NCBI RefSeq assembly: GCF_002776525.5
Contig: NC_045441.1
Span: 108,777,440-108,841,439, forward strand
Direction: 5' to 3'
Origin: Piliocolobus tephrosceles
Lineage: Eukaryota; Chordata; Mammalia; Primates; Cercopithecidae
DNA length: 64,000 nucleotides
Shown: positions 48,546 to 60,560 of the stretch, one piece after another
Layout of the letters: the number at the start of each line of letters is the position of its first letter
Numbering within the stretch: the first letter of the stretch is position 1
Notes under the pieces: model-generated
What the model was told of the DNA's origin: nothing
Seen by the model: only the letters and a program-made list of their open reading frames with translations
Databases searched by the model: none
Position numbers and translations under genes: made by a program

Positions 48546-48992
48546 AATAAAAATAATATTACTTCAGTTGTAATTCCTAAAATCTTTAATTCCTTGTTTG
48601 ATGCAAAATATGTTATTCAGGATGAGACTTGCTTTTTAAGCTATGGTTTTCTGAGTGTTGTACCTGTTGTACTACAGGGCAGTACTACGAGACATGTAGT
48701 GGCCAAAGACATAAGTTCATGACTTTTTGCTATTTGCAGTGTTTGTAGTTTTCTATACAGTTATATTCCGACGCTTTTCTTTCCTTGATAAAAAGCAATC
48801 AGAATATAAAATATGTTATGTATGTACTTGGAACTGCCATGTACATACCTGAGTATCATTACTGACTAAACATAAGATTTGTTTGAAAGTTATATCAACA
48901 CAAGTGGTAAGTGGAATTAAAAGTGCGATTTCTTGAATTTTTAGATTTGTAAAGAATGTAATAATAGATTCGCAATGTTTTCTTTTTAACAG
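48546..48992. other. TES: Intron 1 end, acceptor region
   Basis: Single-copy-looking DNA leading to the exon 2 acceptor. The tract 'ttttctttttaacag' at 48978-48992 is a strong 3' splice site. Confidence 0.6.
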
Positions 48993-49078
48993 ATGGGCTT
49001 AGGTCACGAGCAAGGATTTGGAGCCCCTTGTTTAAAATGCAAAGAAAAATGTGAAGGATTCGAACTGCACTTCTGGAG
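48993..49078 (+). CDS. TES: TES (testin) coding exon 2, residues 10-38
   Basis: 86 nt, acceptor ...taacag|ATG at 48993 and donor TGGAG|gtattg at 49079. The first codon is ATG (Met10). The exon encodes MGLGHEQGFGAPCLKCKEKC and on to FELHFW plus the first two bases of Arg38 (phase 2). It contributes cysteines 22, 25 and 29 of the N-terminal cysteine-rich segment. Because the exon begins with ATG, splicing of any non-coding first exon to this acceptor gives a 412-residue protein, the length of the known short isoform. Confidence 0.97.
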
Positions 49079-49387
49079 GTATTGTTTTGAAAACTGCAAC
49101 CACATTAGTAATTTATACTTTTTGCAATACTTCTTTAGACAGTGGAGATATCTTCAAGTTCTCCAGCATGCTTGCTAAGTTGCAGACCTGTTATTGTCTT
49201 TTCTGAGAAATGAATACAACATAAAGTGTTCTGTCTTACTGTCATTAAGTTTGACTTAGTAAATTGAACCATAATAACTATATTTAGAGTTGTTGAATTT
49301 GCTTGCTGTCTTTAAGATTTCCTTTGAGCCTGAAATACTGAAAATATCTTTCTGGTGGTAAATAAGTTTGTAGTAATCCTCCAGGAC

Positions 49388-49730
49388 TATTTAATAATTT
49401 ATTTATTTATTTTATTATTTATTTTTTGAGATGAACTCTCATTCTGTCACCTAGACTGGAGTGCAGTGGTGTGACCTCAGCTCACTGCAACCTCTGCTTT
49501 CTGGTTCAAGCAATTCTCTTGCCTTAGCCTCCTGAATAGCTGAGATTACAGGCTTGTGCCATGGCGCCTGGCTAATTTTTCTTTTTTGTATTTTTAGTAG
49601 AGATGGGGTTTCACCATGTTGGCAAGGCTGGTCTCAAACTCCTGACCTCAAGTGATCAGCCCACCTCAACCTCCCAAAGTGCTAGGATTACAGGCGTGAG
49701 CCACCACGCCTGGCCCTGTTTAATAATTTA
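49388..49730 (-). mobile_element. Alu SINE, antisense, 0.3 kb after exon 2
   Basis: The body is 49402-49716 with a T/TTTA-rich tail at the left. The duplication 'tatttaataattta' (49388-49401) and 'tgtttaataattta' (49717-49730) has one mismatch. Antisense to TES. Confidence 0.95.
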
Positions 49731-50692
49731 ATTATTTTCTTCTTAAAAATTGGTAACTTCACATCTCATCTCTACATTTTCAGTAAACAAATATGAATAC
49801 TGAATTGAGCATTTATATGTTAGTTATCAGGGAATGAAGTTGAATTTAGGTCTCTTTAAAATTTTCAGCTGTAAGGTTACCAGTGAAAAACATTGAAACA
49901 CTTGAATTTTTTTTTAAGAAAAAATTAATTGTAGTGTCTTGGTTTGAATGAAGTGCAAATATACACAAGACAAATGTTAGCGGGTCAAAAATGTGAATTT
50001 TATATAGATCTTATGTTTAGGTTGTTTTGAAAGTACTACTGCACAGCATATAAATCTAAAATCAGTATTTGAAACCTGTGCTTATGAATGACTGTCAAGT
50101 CCATAATGGTAGTTCATAAGTCTGCTCAAAGTTAGAATTAGCAGGAAAAAAAAATAAAGATAACTATACAATTTTAGGATGGCAGCTATCTTGTTAGGAT
50201 GACTCATTTGAGAGCCACTTCTGTACTACAAATTTCCACAGGAAACCCTTTAGAATAAATACTTTCATCAGCTCTTGGAAATGTGTACAGTGTAATTAAA
50301 GGAGATTATAAACAAATAAAATTTTAGACATTAAGCTCTTTTAAAAACTAGTTTATTGAATCAGTTTTCAGAAACAAAGGTAAATGTGTAAAATAGCAAA
50401 GTCAGTAGAAACCTGCTAGAACTGATACAATTCTTCAGTTTTAGGGAGCTAAAGTTTTCCAGAAATTTTTTTTACAAGACTTAAAAAAACAGCTCTCCCT
50501 TGTACTGTCTCTTCAAGGGATGTAGAAGTGAGGCAGTATGTCTCTCATGTTTTAAAAAGGTAAGGTGACTTAACACAAAATAGTTTTCATGGATTAGAAC
50601 ATCTCTGCTCTTAATGCTCACACTGTTTTCTATTGTCCCTATCAGTTAACTTTACGGAAGGCTGCACTGCCCTCTCCTGGGCGTAGTTTTTA
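49731..50692. other. Intron 2 stretch, no recognised feature
   Basis: A+T-rich and apparently single copy. Confidence 0.4.
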
Positions 50693-51062
50693 CCTTACAA
50701 TCTTATAATACCTAAAACCCAAAACCCAAAATGCTCCAAAACCAAAACTTCTTGACTGTCAACATGATGCCACAAGTGGAAAATTTCACATACCTGACCG
50801 TGTGACAGGTCGCAGTCAAAATGCATTCAAACCTTTGTGTCTTGTACACAATTATTTAAAATATGTGTAAAATTACCATCAGGCTATGTATATAAGCTGT
50901 ATATGGAACAGAAATGAATTTTATGTTTAAACTTGGGCCCTATCCCCAAGATATCTCATTGTGTTTATGCAAATATTCCAAAATTTAAAAAATTTTGAAA
51001 TCTGATACACTTCTGTTTTATTTTACTTCTGAAGCATTTTGGGTAAGAGATACTTAACCTGT
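50693..51062. mobile_element. Tigger-type DNA transposon fossil (MER44/Tigger7-like)
   Basis: 'aatgctccaaaaccaaaact', 'gacaggtcgcagtcaaaatg', 'ttgggccctatccccaagat' and 'gtaagagatacttaacctgt' follow a non-autonomous Tigger element whose end carries the reversed 'ggttgagtatccctt' terminus. About 370 bp, no frame. The family name is tentative. Confidence 0.7.
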
Positions 51063-51729
51063 ATTCTTTCTGGTTCTGCTATGCAATTGCCAAAAACTGT
51101 TCATGATTTTAATATATCCGACAAGAGCAGATCTCCATGGCATGAAAATAACCCTTTTATTTTTTTTTTTCAATTTTATCACACAGACTCATTTAATCAA
51201 GTGGGTATAGTCTGAAAATCTAAGAGCCATAATAGCCTAGGGCTTTGCATATGGCCTGTCATTCAGCTGGGGTTGATAACGGTCTACCCCGTAGGTATTA
51301 GTAGTTCTGACATCTTCCTGGCATGAGTCCAGTCACATTTCTCTCAGAATTCTTGATAATTCCCTGACTTTTTCACCATAGCTAAAAGAGCTGAAGCAGG
51401 TGCCTTTGACCTCCATATATAGCCTCTTTCAGTACAGTCTTTGAAGTAAAATATTCTAGACTAGCTGTCCTGAGTGTAACAAAGATTCCAGGTCTAGTCT
51501 AGGGCCACAGAACTTCTGTGGATGAGGTGGACATGGGATTCCATGACCCTGCCCACTTAGCCTCCTCCTCCAGCTTCATGGTGATCCATGACTTAGGACC
51601 CTGAGGGCTCCATTGGGTACATTTCAAAAATCAGAGTTAAATTATTCTCTACCTCTTTATTAGTCTGGCCTCTCACACAACCACATAAATGGTCTTTTGA
51701 ACATGGATACTATTATATACTTCTGATGA
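51063..51729. other. Intron 2 stretch, unassigned
   Basis: 51230-51610 is more G+C-rich and could be an old repeat, but I cannot assign it. Confidence 0.4.
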
Positions 51730-52004
51730 CTTAAGAACCCTCAGTAGTTTCCCACTGGACTTCTTTTAGGCAAATTTCTTGACCTTTGATGTTAAACCCC
51801 AACATCTGGCCTCTGCTTGCTTTTCCAGCCTCTTCCACTGCCCTTCCAAGCACCCTATGCTCCAAGTGCTTGATACATACTATTCCCTGAAATTTTGTGC
51901 CTTATTGCATGGTATTCTCTGCCTGGAAAACCCTACCTCCCACCAATAGGAAACAAAAAGTCTCAGCTCAAGAAGTACCTTTGAGAATTCTTCCTTGCCC
52001 ATGT
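51730..52004 (+). mobile_element. L2 LINE 3' fragment
   Basis: 'tctggcctctgcttgctttt', 'ttctctgcctggaaaaccct' and 'gtctcagctcaagaagtacc' follow the L2 3' region in sense orientation. Interrupted on the right by an LTR. Confidence 0.75.
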
Positions 52005-52430
52005 ATGTCTTTTCAGGCTGCCATAACAAAATATCACAGACCTGGTAGTTTAAACAAAATGTGCTTTCTCCCAGTTCTACAGGCTGGAAAGTTCAAGATC
52101 AGGTGCTTGGTTAATCAACATGGTTGAGTTCTGGTGAGGTCTCCCTTCCAGGCTTACAGATGGCTGCCTTCTCACCATGTGCTCACATGGCCTTTCCTTG
52201 GTGTGTATGTGCATGTGCATGTGTGTGTGTGTGAGTGTGTGTCTGGAGAGGAAGAGATCTCTCTCCCTTTTCTTATAAGCTCACTTATTCCAATGGATTG
52301 TGACCTTCACCTTGTGACCTCTTTTAACTTTACTTCCTAAAAGCACCTGCTCCAAATACAGTCACATTAGGGGTTTGGGCTTCAGCATATGACTTTGAGG
52401 AAATACAATTCAGTCCACAGCACCCCCTTC
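52005..52430 (-). mobile_element. MLT1-type LTR, antisense
   Basis: 'caggctgccataacaaaata', 'atggctgccttctcaccatg', 'tccaaatacagtcacattag' and 'acaattcagtccacagca' are the reversed MLT1 pattern. A TG-rich run at 52198-52242 lies inside it. Confidence 0.87.
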
Positions 52431-52887
52431 CTGCTTCCACATACCCCCCAAAGTTGTTAGGAATCATTTTCCTTTTTATCACCTTGAATACTTACAGGAA
52501 GCCAGGAGATAAATACCCAGACCTCATTCTTCTTCTTCATTCTGATTTCCTACTGGCACTTCCCATTGTCCCATTGCCAGTGCCAAGGGAACCGACCGGT
52601 GTAGTCCTTAAGGGTCAGCCTTTGGGAAGTAGCACAGAGTACTGAGGCATGGAGAGTGAATCTGGAGAGGTGAATGAAGATGCCGGATCAAGGTTTATCA
52701 CCATAGTTGCAGGAGACTAAAAATGAATTATTAGAAATTTAGAGTGGAACTTGTAACTAAACTAGTTGAACCTTATTTTACAGATCAGAGAACTAAAACC
52801 AAAGGAAGTTAAAATAACTTGAGCCCATGAGTTATTAATGATATAATTTGTGAATGATTTCTGTGTGTCACACACCGGTGAGCACTT
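52431..52887. other. Intron 2 stretch between LTRs
   Basis: No exon. 52770-52870 loosely resembles a reversed MIR/L2 segment. Confidence 0.4.
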
Positions 52888-52970
52888 GTAATAATTTTCT
52901 ACTACTGCATAACAAATCACTACAAACTTTGCAAGTTAAAGCAACAACTATTAACTCAACATCCATTATT
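52888..52970 (-). mobile_element. MLT1-type LTR, antisense, left part
   Basis: 'actactgcataacaaatcac' and 'tacaaactttgcaagttaaa' begin a reversed MLT1 LTR that continues after the Alu at 53281. Confidence 0.75.
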
Positions 52971-53292
52971 ATTATTATTATTATTACTTTTTTTTTTTGA
53001 GACGGGGTTTCACCCTTTTTGCCCAGGCTGGAGTGCAATGGTGCAATCTCGGCTCACTGCAACCTCTGCCTCCTAGGTTCAAGTGATTCTCCTGCCTGCC
53101 TCCCGAGTAGCTGGGATTACAGGCGCCCACCACCACACCCACCTGATTTTTTGTATTCTTAGTAGAGACAGGGTTTCACCATGTTGGCCAGGCTGGTCTC
53201 AAACCACTGACGTCAGCTGATCCACCCGCCTCAGCCTCCCAAAGTGCAAGGATTACAGGCGTGAGCCACGGTGTCTGGCCAGCATCCATTAT
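52959..53292 (-). mobile_element. Alu SINE, antisense, inside an MLT1 LTR
   Basis: The body is 52971-53280 with an (ATT)n tail at the left. The duplication 'aacatccattat' (52959-52970) and 'agcatccattat' (53281-53292) has one mismatch. Antisense to TES. Confidence 0.96.
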
Positions 53293-53780
53293 CTTTCAGA
53301 TTAGAAGTCTGAGGTAGTGGGGCTGGCTTAGCTGGATTCTATGCTTAGCACCTCAAAAAGCTGAAATAAAGGTGTTGGCCAGGCGAAGTTCTCACCTTTA
53401 AGTTCTGGGGAAAAATCTGCTTTCAAGCTCATTCTTGTTGGTAGAATTCATTTTCTGTGGTTGGAGAACCAAGGTCCCTGTTTCCTCATTGCTCTCAGCT
53501 GGGGGCTGGCTACTCAGCTTCTAGAAGCCACTCGCATTCATTGAGGTACAGCTCCTTCCATCTTCAAAGCCAGCAACACTCCTTAGAATCCTTCCTGAAC
53601 CTCAACTTCCCCTTCTGCTACCAGCCAGAGAAAATTCATTGCTTTTTAAGAGCTCACATGATTAGATTAGGCACGCCTGGAAAATTTCCCATCTGCCATA
53701 TAAAAGTAACATAATCATGAAAGTAACACTGGGGACAGAATTCATAGGAGCCATCTTAAAATTCTGCTTACCACAGCACG
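53281..53780 (-). mobile_element. MLT1-type LTR, antisense, right part
   Basis: 'tctgaggtagtggggctggc', 'ggtgttggccaggcgaagtt', 'atcttcaaagccagcaacac' and 'catcttaaaattctgcttac' are the reversed MLT1 LTR, nearly complete with the left part. Confidence 0.85.
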
Positions 53781-55351
53781 TTATATACCTGATTGTACCT
53801 AATACTCCTAATATTTATTTTATTATTTATGATAAATCAAAGACTTAGGAAAGTTAAATAAGTTACCAAAGTTAGGGCTTACAGATGGCAGAGCTGAATT
53901 TGAATTCAGAGTTTGCCAAAACCTTTCTCCATGGCAGAGTAGATACTAGAATGTGCATTTTTCACTCTCAGGGCCAGTGAACTCTGAACTGCACCAGGCT
54001 GTCGCCTCTGAAGTGTGATTGTTGTGATACAGACATCCTTGTGGATAAAGGTGTACTTTTACTGTGAGCTCTCTCCTTTTTCAGTGTGCCCGTGATTACA
54101 ATAGTAGAGGAAAATAGAAGGTTCAGGAAGCCTGATAACAACCCAATAAGAAACACTATCTACTGGGCATGCTTTCAAGTAATATTTAGAGATAATGAGT
54201 GTTTATTGAAATGTATGACATGGACCCAAGGTTTCCAGTTTATAGCCAGTTATTTCATATTGAAGTATAGTTAATATAGTTGCAACCATGTCATTTATCA
54301 TATTAAGTAACATAATTATTAGTTTTGCCTTATCTTTGCTAAAGTCTCCCAATAAAACAGTTGCAATTTATTGAAAATGTGTTACTTGATTATAACATAC
54401 ATCTGTTCAGAATTTCTGATTGATTTAGAGCTGAGTGAAAACTGAAAATTCCCTACCATAAATGGATTAATACTTGTGTTGAGTTCTATCACAGAGGCCC
54501 ACGCTTAAATCCATATATGTATATCCCTGTTATAAAAGGGCAGCTTCCAACCCTTTTAAATAATGGTTTGTAGCAGTGCCATGGCCATGCTTTTAAATCA
54601 CTGTGAATGCTGGCAGCATGTCAAAGCACTCTAGTTTCTACTACTTGCCTTGGAAAAATAGTAAGTTTTACAAATAGTGATACAAAAAGAATTTCTTTTG
54701 GTAGAATAAAGGATAGTTTCTTGGTTGCTTTCAGCTTGAAACTGTAAATATGTTTATTTGTCTGAGGCAATACTTTCGGTAGTTTGGTTCTTGTACTTGC
54801 TCTCCCAGGCTGTCTCTTTCTCTCCCTCTCTCCCTCCTTTCCTCCCCTTCGCTCCTCCCTCTCCTTCACCAGTTAGATTTAACTCTAGAACTCTTAAGTT
54901 GTAAAGTTTTGAGTGTACGATTTTGATTTGCCATACGTATTAATGTTTGCATATATATGTGTTAATGGTGCTAAACTCTTTTTGTACAAACAACATTTAA
55001 TACAAATAACCCTCCTCCATCCCTACACCTTAGAGCTTTCCAATCTGCCAGTCCACCTTTGCATCTTTTTTAAAGAATCATGAAAAAGACTTTTAAACTA
55101 ACTTAATTCTGAATCCCCTTCCCTTTTTTTTTTTTTCCCCCCATAGAACTTTTCTTAACATCCTGTGGAGAGTCTGGAGAGAGAACTGCTCAATAGGACA
55201 GTTTAGAAAATTTAGAGGGTTGAAAACTGTGCTAAATATGGGAACTGATTTATATACTCTCTTAAAACTATCAACTCAGTATAGCACAAATAAATTTAAT
55301 AAACAAGCTTTTTAAATCTATATATGTCATCAAAAGTTACTTATGGATCAT

Positions 55352-55425
55352 CTGAAGAAAGAAAATCCACACACCGCACAAACAGCCCCTGAAGAAAGAT
55401 AATCCACACACCGCACAAACAGCCC
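55352..55425. repeat. Two tandem copies of a 37-bp unit
   Basis: Copies at 55352-55388 and 55389-55425 begin 'ctgaagaaag' and end 'acagccc', differing at one base. Confidence 0.95.
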
Positions 55426-56985
55426 CTTGCACGTGGATATTGTGCTCACCCATACCCCGTTTTTGTTTTTGTTTTAGGTTTGTATAAAACCACGTTTTTA
55501 AATTTCTCAATTTCTTAAGGGTAGAATCTGGGTTATTTTAGGCTGAAATTGAATATGTGATAAACATCCCACTTATTCTCAGGCCACTCTCTGATAACAA
55601 GATCACAGTGGCATCCTTTTCTTCTCCAATTCCACAACAAGGTTTTTCTTTTAATAAATTTGTTGGATTGCTTCCAAATGACTTTAAAAGTTTTTATAGG
55701 TATTTCTAAAAGTAAAATGTTTTAGTTTAAATGTGGGAGATTAAAATATAAAACACTGTAGATTAGATAGAACTCTAAGAAAAAGATTTTAAAACCTAAA
55801 AGTAGGTAAGTGGTAATAGCACAGATTTCCACAATAGATAGCACCTGGCACCTAGTGCTGATTTTTATAGTGTGCTTTCTTGCAGAGTGGTTTGTAGCTG
55901 GCTCTTTTCCTTGTAGAAATGGAGCTCCAGTGTAAGGCAACTGGAAGGGATGTGGTCATCCCAGCTGTTTCAGTGATGACAGCTCTAGTTGAAGAACCAT
56001 GCCACCCTTCTTGGGTCACATTCTTACCAAGGACTCTGTCACCACTATTCACCACATTGGAGTGAGGATGCAGATGAGGCTTTTAATATAGTCATGATGA
56101 TTTTTTAAATTATAATGAATCAATCATAGGTTTTCTCTACTTAAGAAACTGTTAATTATATGGCATAGTATGACTTCTTAGGTATTTCTTCTTTCTCACC
56201 ACTACTGCTATTGGTATGTTGTTTTAACCTGATTTTACTTACTTATTAATAAAGGTATATTGGGTAGTTAAAGGCATTGGTAGAAAAGCAGAGGCTTCCT
56301 GGGACTGTGAATTCTTCTAATTGTGAAGACAAATAATTAAAAAAATACCGAGCTGGTTCTTCTATAATTAGTGAATTTAACTCTTTATATTTAACACTTT
56401 CATAGTAAATATAACTTTTTTAACCAAGCCACAGCTCACCCTAGTTTGTTCATGCTTCAGAAACCTTCAGGCTTTATTTCACTTGTATCTTTTACTATTT
56501 ATCTTTCAGATTCTAAAATCTGACCCTTCTTATTTTGTGCTATTCATGTTGTACTGGTGTAGAACTTAGATTGTAAAAATTTCCAAAGTCCAGTATTTAT
56601 TATACAGCCTTGATCCTTTAAGACATCACTTTGCTAATTATTGGGATGCACGCTGTAGCTCACAGCCATAGAAGGATCTATTTAGCTATATTAAGAACTA
56701 AATTCCCACTTCACCTTTTTCCCCCCTCAGGAAGATATAATTTTAAACTTGATCCAAAAGCAGTGTGATAGTATAATTACATTGTTGTTAACCAAAGAAT
56801 AAAAGTAAAGAACATACTGTAGTAGGATAACTTGCTGCTTTCCACTAGATGGGAGTATGAGATAACCAAATGTTAGAAAGATTCTTTTATAGCTGAACTA
56901 GAATATGCAAGTTCTTCAACAAATTCTTACCAAATAAAGATTTCTGACTAGTGTGCACAAGGAAAGCAATTTGCCTCTTCACCAC

Positions 56986-56989
<4 letters not shown>

Positions 56990-57036
<47 letters not shown>
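56990..57036 (+). repeat. (CT)n microsatellite, about 23 units
   Basis: An uninterrupted CT run in intron 2. Confidence 0.97.
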
Positions 57037-57042
<6 letters not shown>

Positions 57043-58254
57043 TGCAAGTCAAATCTAATATTTTCAGTTTGCATACTGAGAAGTATTTTAAGAACATTCA
57101 GAATATAACAACCTAAAATCTATAATTAATAATGTATTATTTGGCAATGAGATTCATTTGGGTTTTTAGTTGTTGTTTTTTCTGTTTCTGATGTAGAGAA
57201 ATTCCATGACTTATATTAATTTTAAATTTAGAAAACTTATTAAACTCTTCTTAATGCTAATTAATACATTGCATTTCTCTGTGATCATTCATAGCATCTA
57301 TGAATAGCAACAGTTTAGTTTTTTTCTTTCTGATGAATTCTTGTAACTTTTTTTCACACTGTTCTGATTAGTACCTTCAGAACAATATGATTAGAATTAG
57401 TGATAGCAAGGTTGCTTTCTTGCTTCACATCTTAAAACTAATGCAGTAAGTATGATCTATGCTGAGTGTCTGGGTTTGTCCCCCCCGTGCCCCACCCTGC
57501 AGAAACTCTTTCTAGAATTGTTGCTATTTCCCTTTACTAGTTTCTTCTATTCTCTTTATTTTCCTTCCTTTTACTTCAGACTTATTATGCCTTTCTCCTA
57601 ACTTCCTGAATTGAACTCTTAGTACTTTATTCTTTCCTATTTTCTAATTTGAGTGTTTTCAAGTTTAATTTTTTGTTTAGTTATCTAATTATTTCAACAT
57701 GCATACTTAACCTATCTAAAGTTAATCCATGTTTATATAGACTGAACAATGTAAGTATCTTTAGAATGTGTTTTAAAACACTCAGATCGCCAATCTTAAT
57801 TTTATGCTGTCGTTGCCTTGTATATTAGTTCCAGCTTAAATTTTTAACACCACTCCCTACTACTCTGTTTTTCTCTGTCACCTTTTCCAGCTTCTTTTCT
57901 TCTGCCAGACTCTTTCTCGTGTCCTTACTTTTTCCCTCTACACTTTCGCCAAGAGGCACAGATGATCTCTTTAACTCATATTCATTATATTGTTCTCTGA
58001 CCACCAAATTTATATTTCCTACCAGGCTACAGCGTTTAACCTGAGAGTTATATATCCTACACTCTGTGATATCTTTACCTTGTCTCACAGGCACATCAGA
58101 TTTATCAGTGGTTTCATTTTGGAGGCTTCCATCGGCCTTCCCCACTCCATGCTGCAAAACTGTTCATCTTTTGAATGAACTGTCTTACTATATTATATTC
58201 CTTCTACTAATTTACTCATCTCAGAAACTTGGTTTTATTTTTCAAGGGACTGAG

Positions 58255-58626
58255 TATATTAGTCTGCTCTCACGCTGCTAATAAAGACATACCCAGGACT
58301 GGGTAACTTATAAAGGAAAGAGGTTTAATTGACTCACGGTTCAGCATGGCTGGGAAGGCCTCAGGAATCTTACAATCATGGCAAAAGGGGAAGCAAACAC
58401 ATCCTTCTTCACATGGTGGGAACACGAAGTGCCTAGGAAAATGGAGAAAAGCCCCATATAAAACCATCAGATCTCATGAGAACTCACTCACCATCACAAG
58501 AAGAGCATGAGGGTAATAGCTCCCATGATTCAGTTACCTCCCATCATGTCCCTCCCACAACATGTGGGATCATGGGAAATATAATTCCAGATGAGATTTG
58601 GGTGGGGACACAGCCAAACCATATCA
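58255..58626 (-). repeat. 3' LTR of the MaLR provirus
   Basis: 372 bp, from 'tatattagtctgctctc' to 'ccaaaccatatca'. A rough eye alignment to the other LTR shows about one difference in eight positions plus a few small gaps. Confidence 0.93.
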
Positions 58627-60193
58627 TTCTGCCACGGCCCCTCCCACTCTCATGTCCTCACTTTTCAAAACACAATCATGCCCTTCCAACAGTCTCCCAA
58701 AGTCTTAACTCATTCCAGCATTAACTCAAAAGTCCAAGTCCAAAGTCTTATCTGAGACAAGGCAAGTCCCTTCTGCCTGTGAGCCAGTAAAATCAAAAGC
58801 AAGTTAGTTACTTCCTAGATACAATGAGGGTACAGGCATTGGGTAAATATGCCATTCCAAATGGGAGAAACTGGCCAAAACAAAGGGGCTATAGGCCCCG
58901 TGAGTCGGAAATCCAATAGGGCAGTCATTAAACCTTAAAGTTCCAAAATGATCTCCGTTGACTTCATGTCTCACATCCAGGGCGTGCTAATGCAAAAAAG
59001 GTGGGCTCCCCATGACCTTAGGCAGCTCCATCCTTGTGGCTTTGCAGGGTACAGTCCCACTCCCAGCTGCTTTCACAGGCTGGTGTTGACTGCCTGCGGC
59101 TGTCCTTGGATCTACCATTCTGGGGTCTAGAGGATGGTGGCTCTCTTCTTATAGCTTCACGAGGCAGCGCCCTTGTGAGGATGCTGTGTGGGGGCTCTGA
59201 CCCCACATTTCCCTTCCACACTACCCTAGCAGAGGTTCTCCATGAGGACTCTGCCCCTGCAACAAACTTCTGCCTGGACATCCAGGCATTTTCATACATC
59301 CTCCGAAATCTAGGCAGAGGTTCCCAAACATGTCTTCTGCATACCTGCAGGACCAATACCTTATGGAAGCTGCCAAGGCTTGGGGCTTGCACCCTCTGAA
59401 GCAGTGGTCCAAGCTACACCTTGGCCCCTTTGAGCCACCACTGGAGCTGAAGAAGCTGGGATGCAGGGCAGCATGTCCCAAGGCTGCACAGAGTAAGGGG
59501 GCCCTGGGCCTGGTCCACGAAAGCATTTTTCCCTCCTAGGCCTCCAGGCCCGTGATGGGAGGGGCTGCTGTGAAGCTCTCTGACAGGCCCTGGAGACATT
59601 TTCTCCATTGTCTTGGTGATTAACATCTGAGCACCTTGTTACTTATGGAAATTTCTGCAACGAGTTTGAATTCCTCCCCAGAAAATGGCTTTTTCTTTTG
59701 TATCACATTGTCAGGCTGCAAATTTTTCAAGCTTTTATCCTCCATCACCTCTTGAATGCTTTGCTGCTTAAAAATTTCTCCTACCAGATATCCTAAATCA
59801 CCTCTCTCAAGTTCAAAGTTTTGCCCCTGCCTACAGATTCTAGGGCAGGGGCAAAATACCACCAGTCTCTTTGAATAGCCAGAGTGGCCTTTATACCAGT
59901 TCCCAGCAAGTTCCTCATCTCCATCTGAGACCACCTCAGCCTGGACTTCATTGTCTTCATCAGTATTTTGGTAAAAGTCATTCAACAAGTCTCTAGGAAG
60001 TTCTAAACTTTCCCACATCTTCCTGTCTTCTGAACCCTCCAAGTTTCTAGGAATTTCCAAACTTTCTCACATCAACTTGTCTTATTAGCCCTCCAGACTT
60101 TTCTAACCTCTGCCTGTTACCCAGTTCCAAAATCGCTTCCACATTTTCAGGTATCCTTATAGCAGCACCCCACTCTTTGTAGTACCCATTTAC
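58627..60193 (-). mobile_element. MaLR internal region
   Basis: It runs in reverse from 'ttctgccacggcccctccca' with the known pattern 'caaaagtccaagtccaaagt' to the start of the right LTR. A minus-strand frame stays open for 146 codons at 59620-60060, and others at 59018-59392 and 59221-59526 are open but broken relative to each other. These are remnants of the MaLR internal sequence with no demonstrable protein. Confidence 0.85.
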
Positions 60194-60560
60194 TATATTA
60201 GTCCATTCTCATGCTGCTAATAAAGACATACCTGAGACTGGGTAATTTATAAAGGAAAGAGATTTAATTGACTCACAGTTCAGCATGGCTGGGAGGCCTC
60301 AGGAAGCTTACAAACATGACTGAACAGGAAGCAAACACATTCTTCACATTGTGGCAGGAAGGAGAAGTGCTGAGCAAAAAAAAGTCCCTTATAAAACCAT
60401 CAAATCACGTGAGCACTCACTCACTATCATGAGAATAGCATGAGGGTAACAGCCCTCATGATTCAATTACCTCCTACCACATCCGTCCCATGACACATGG
60501 GAATTATGGGAACTACGATTCAAGATGAGATTTGGGTGGGGTCACAGCCAAACCATATCA
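60194..60560 (-). repeat. 5' LTR of the MaLR provirus
   Basis: 367 bp, from 'tatattagtccattctc' to 'ccaaaccatatca'. Confidence 0.93.

Larger units (their letters stand above)
22890..48992 (+). other. TES: TES intron 1 (26.1 kb, GT-AG)
   Basis: The donor is AAG|gtaggg at 22890 and the acceptor tttttaacag| at 48992. An alternative promoter for a shorter testin isoform starting at residue 10 is known, and its first exon would be expected in this intron. I could not identify that exon. Confidence 0.95.
53781..58249. other. Intron 2 stretch, largely single copy
   Basis: About 4.5 kb. It contains a MIR/L2-like stretch near 53820-53945, a CT-rich tract at 54810-54863, a 37-bp tandem duplication at 55352-55425 and a (CT)n at 56990-57036. 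No exon recognised. A 110-codon minus frame (57825-58157) has no recognisable product. Confidence 0.45.

Noticed and set aside
56990..57036. CRISPR-like periodic repeat
   Set aside because: It is a simple CT microsatellite in eukaryotic DNA without spacers.
57825..58157. 110-codon minus-strand frame in intron 2
   Set aside because: Lysine- and glutamate-rich because the plus strand is pyrimidine-rich; no family or start context.
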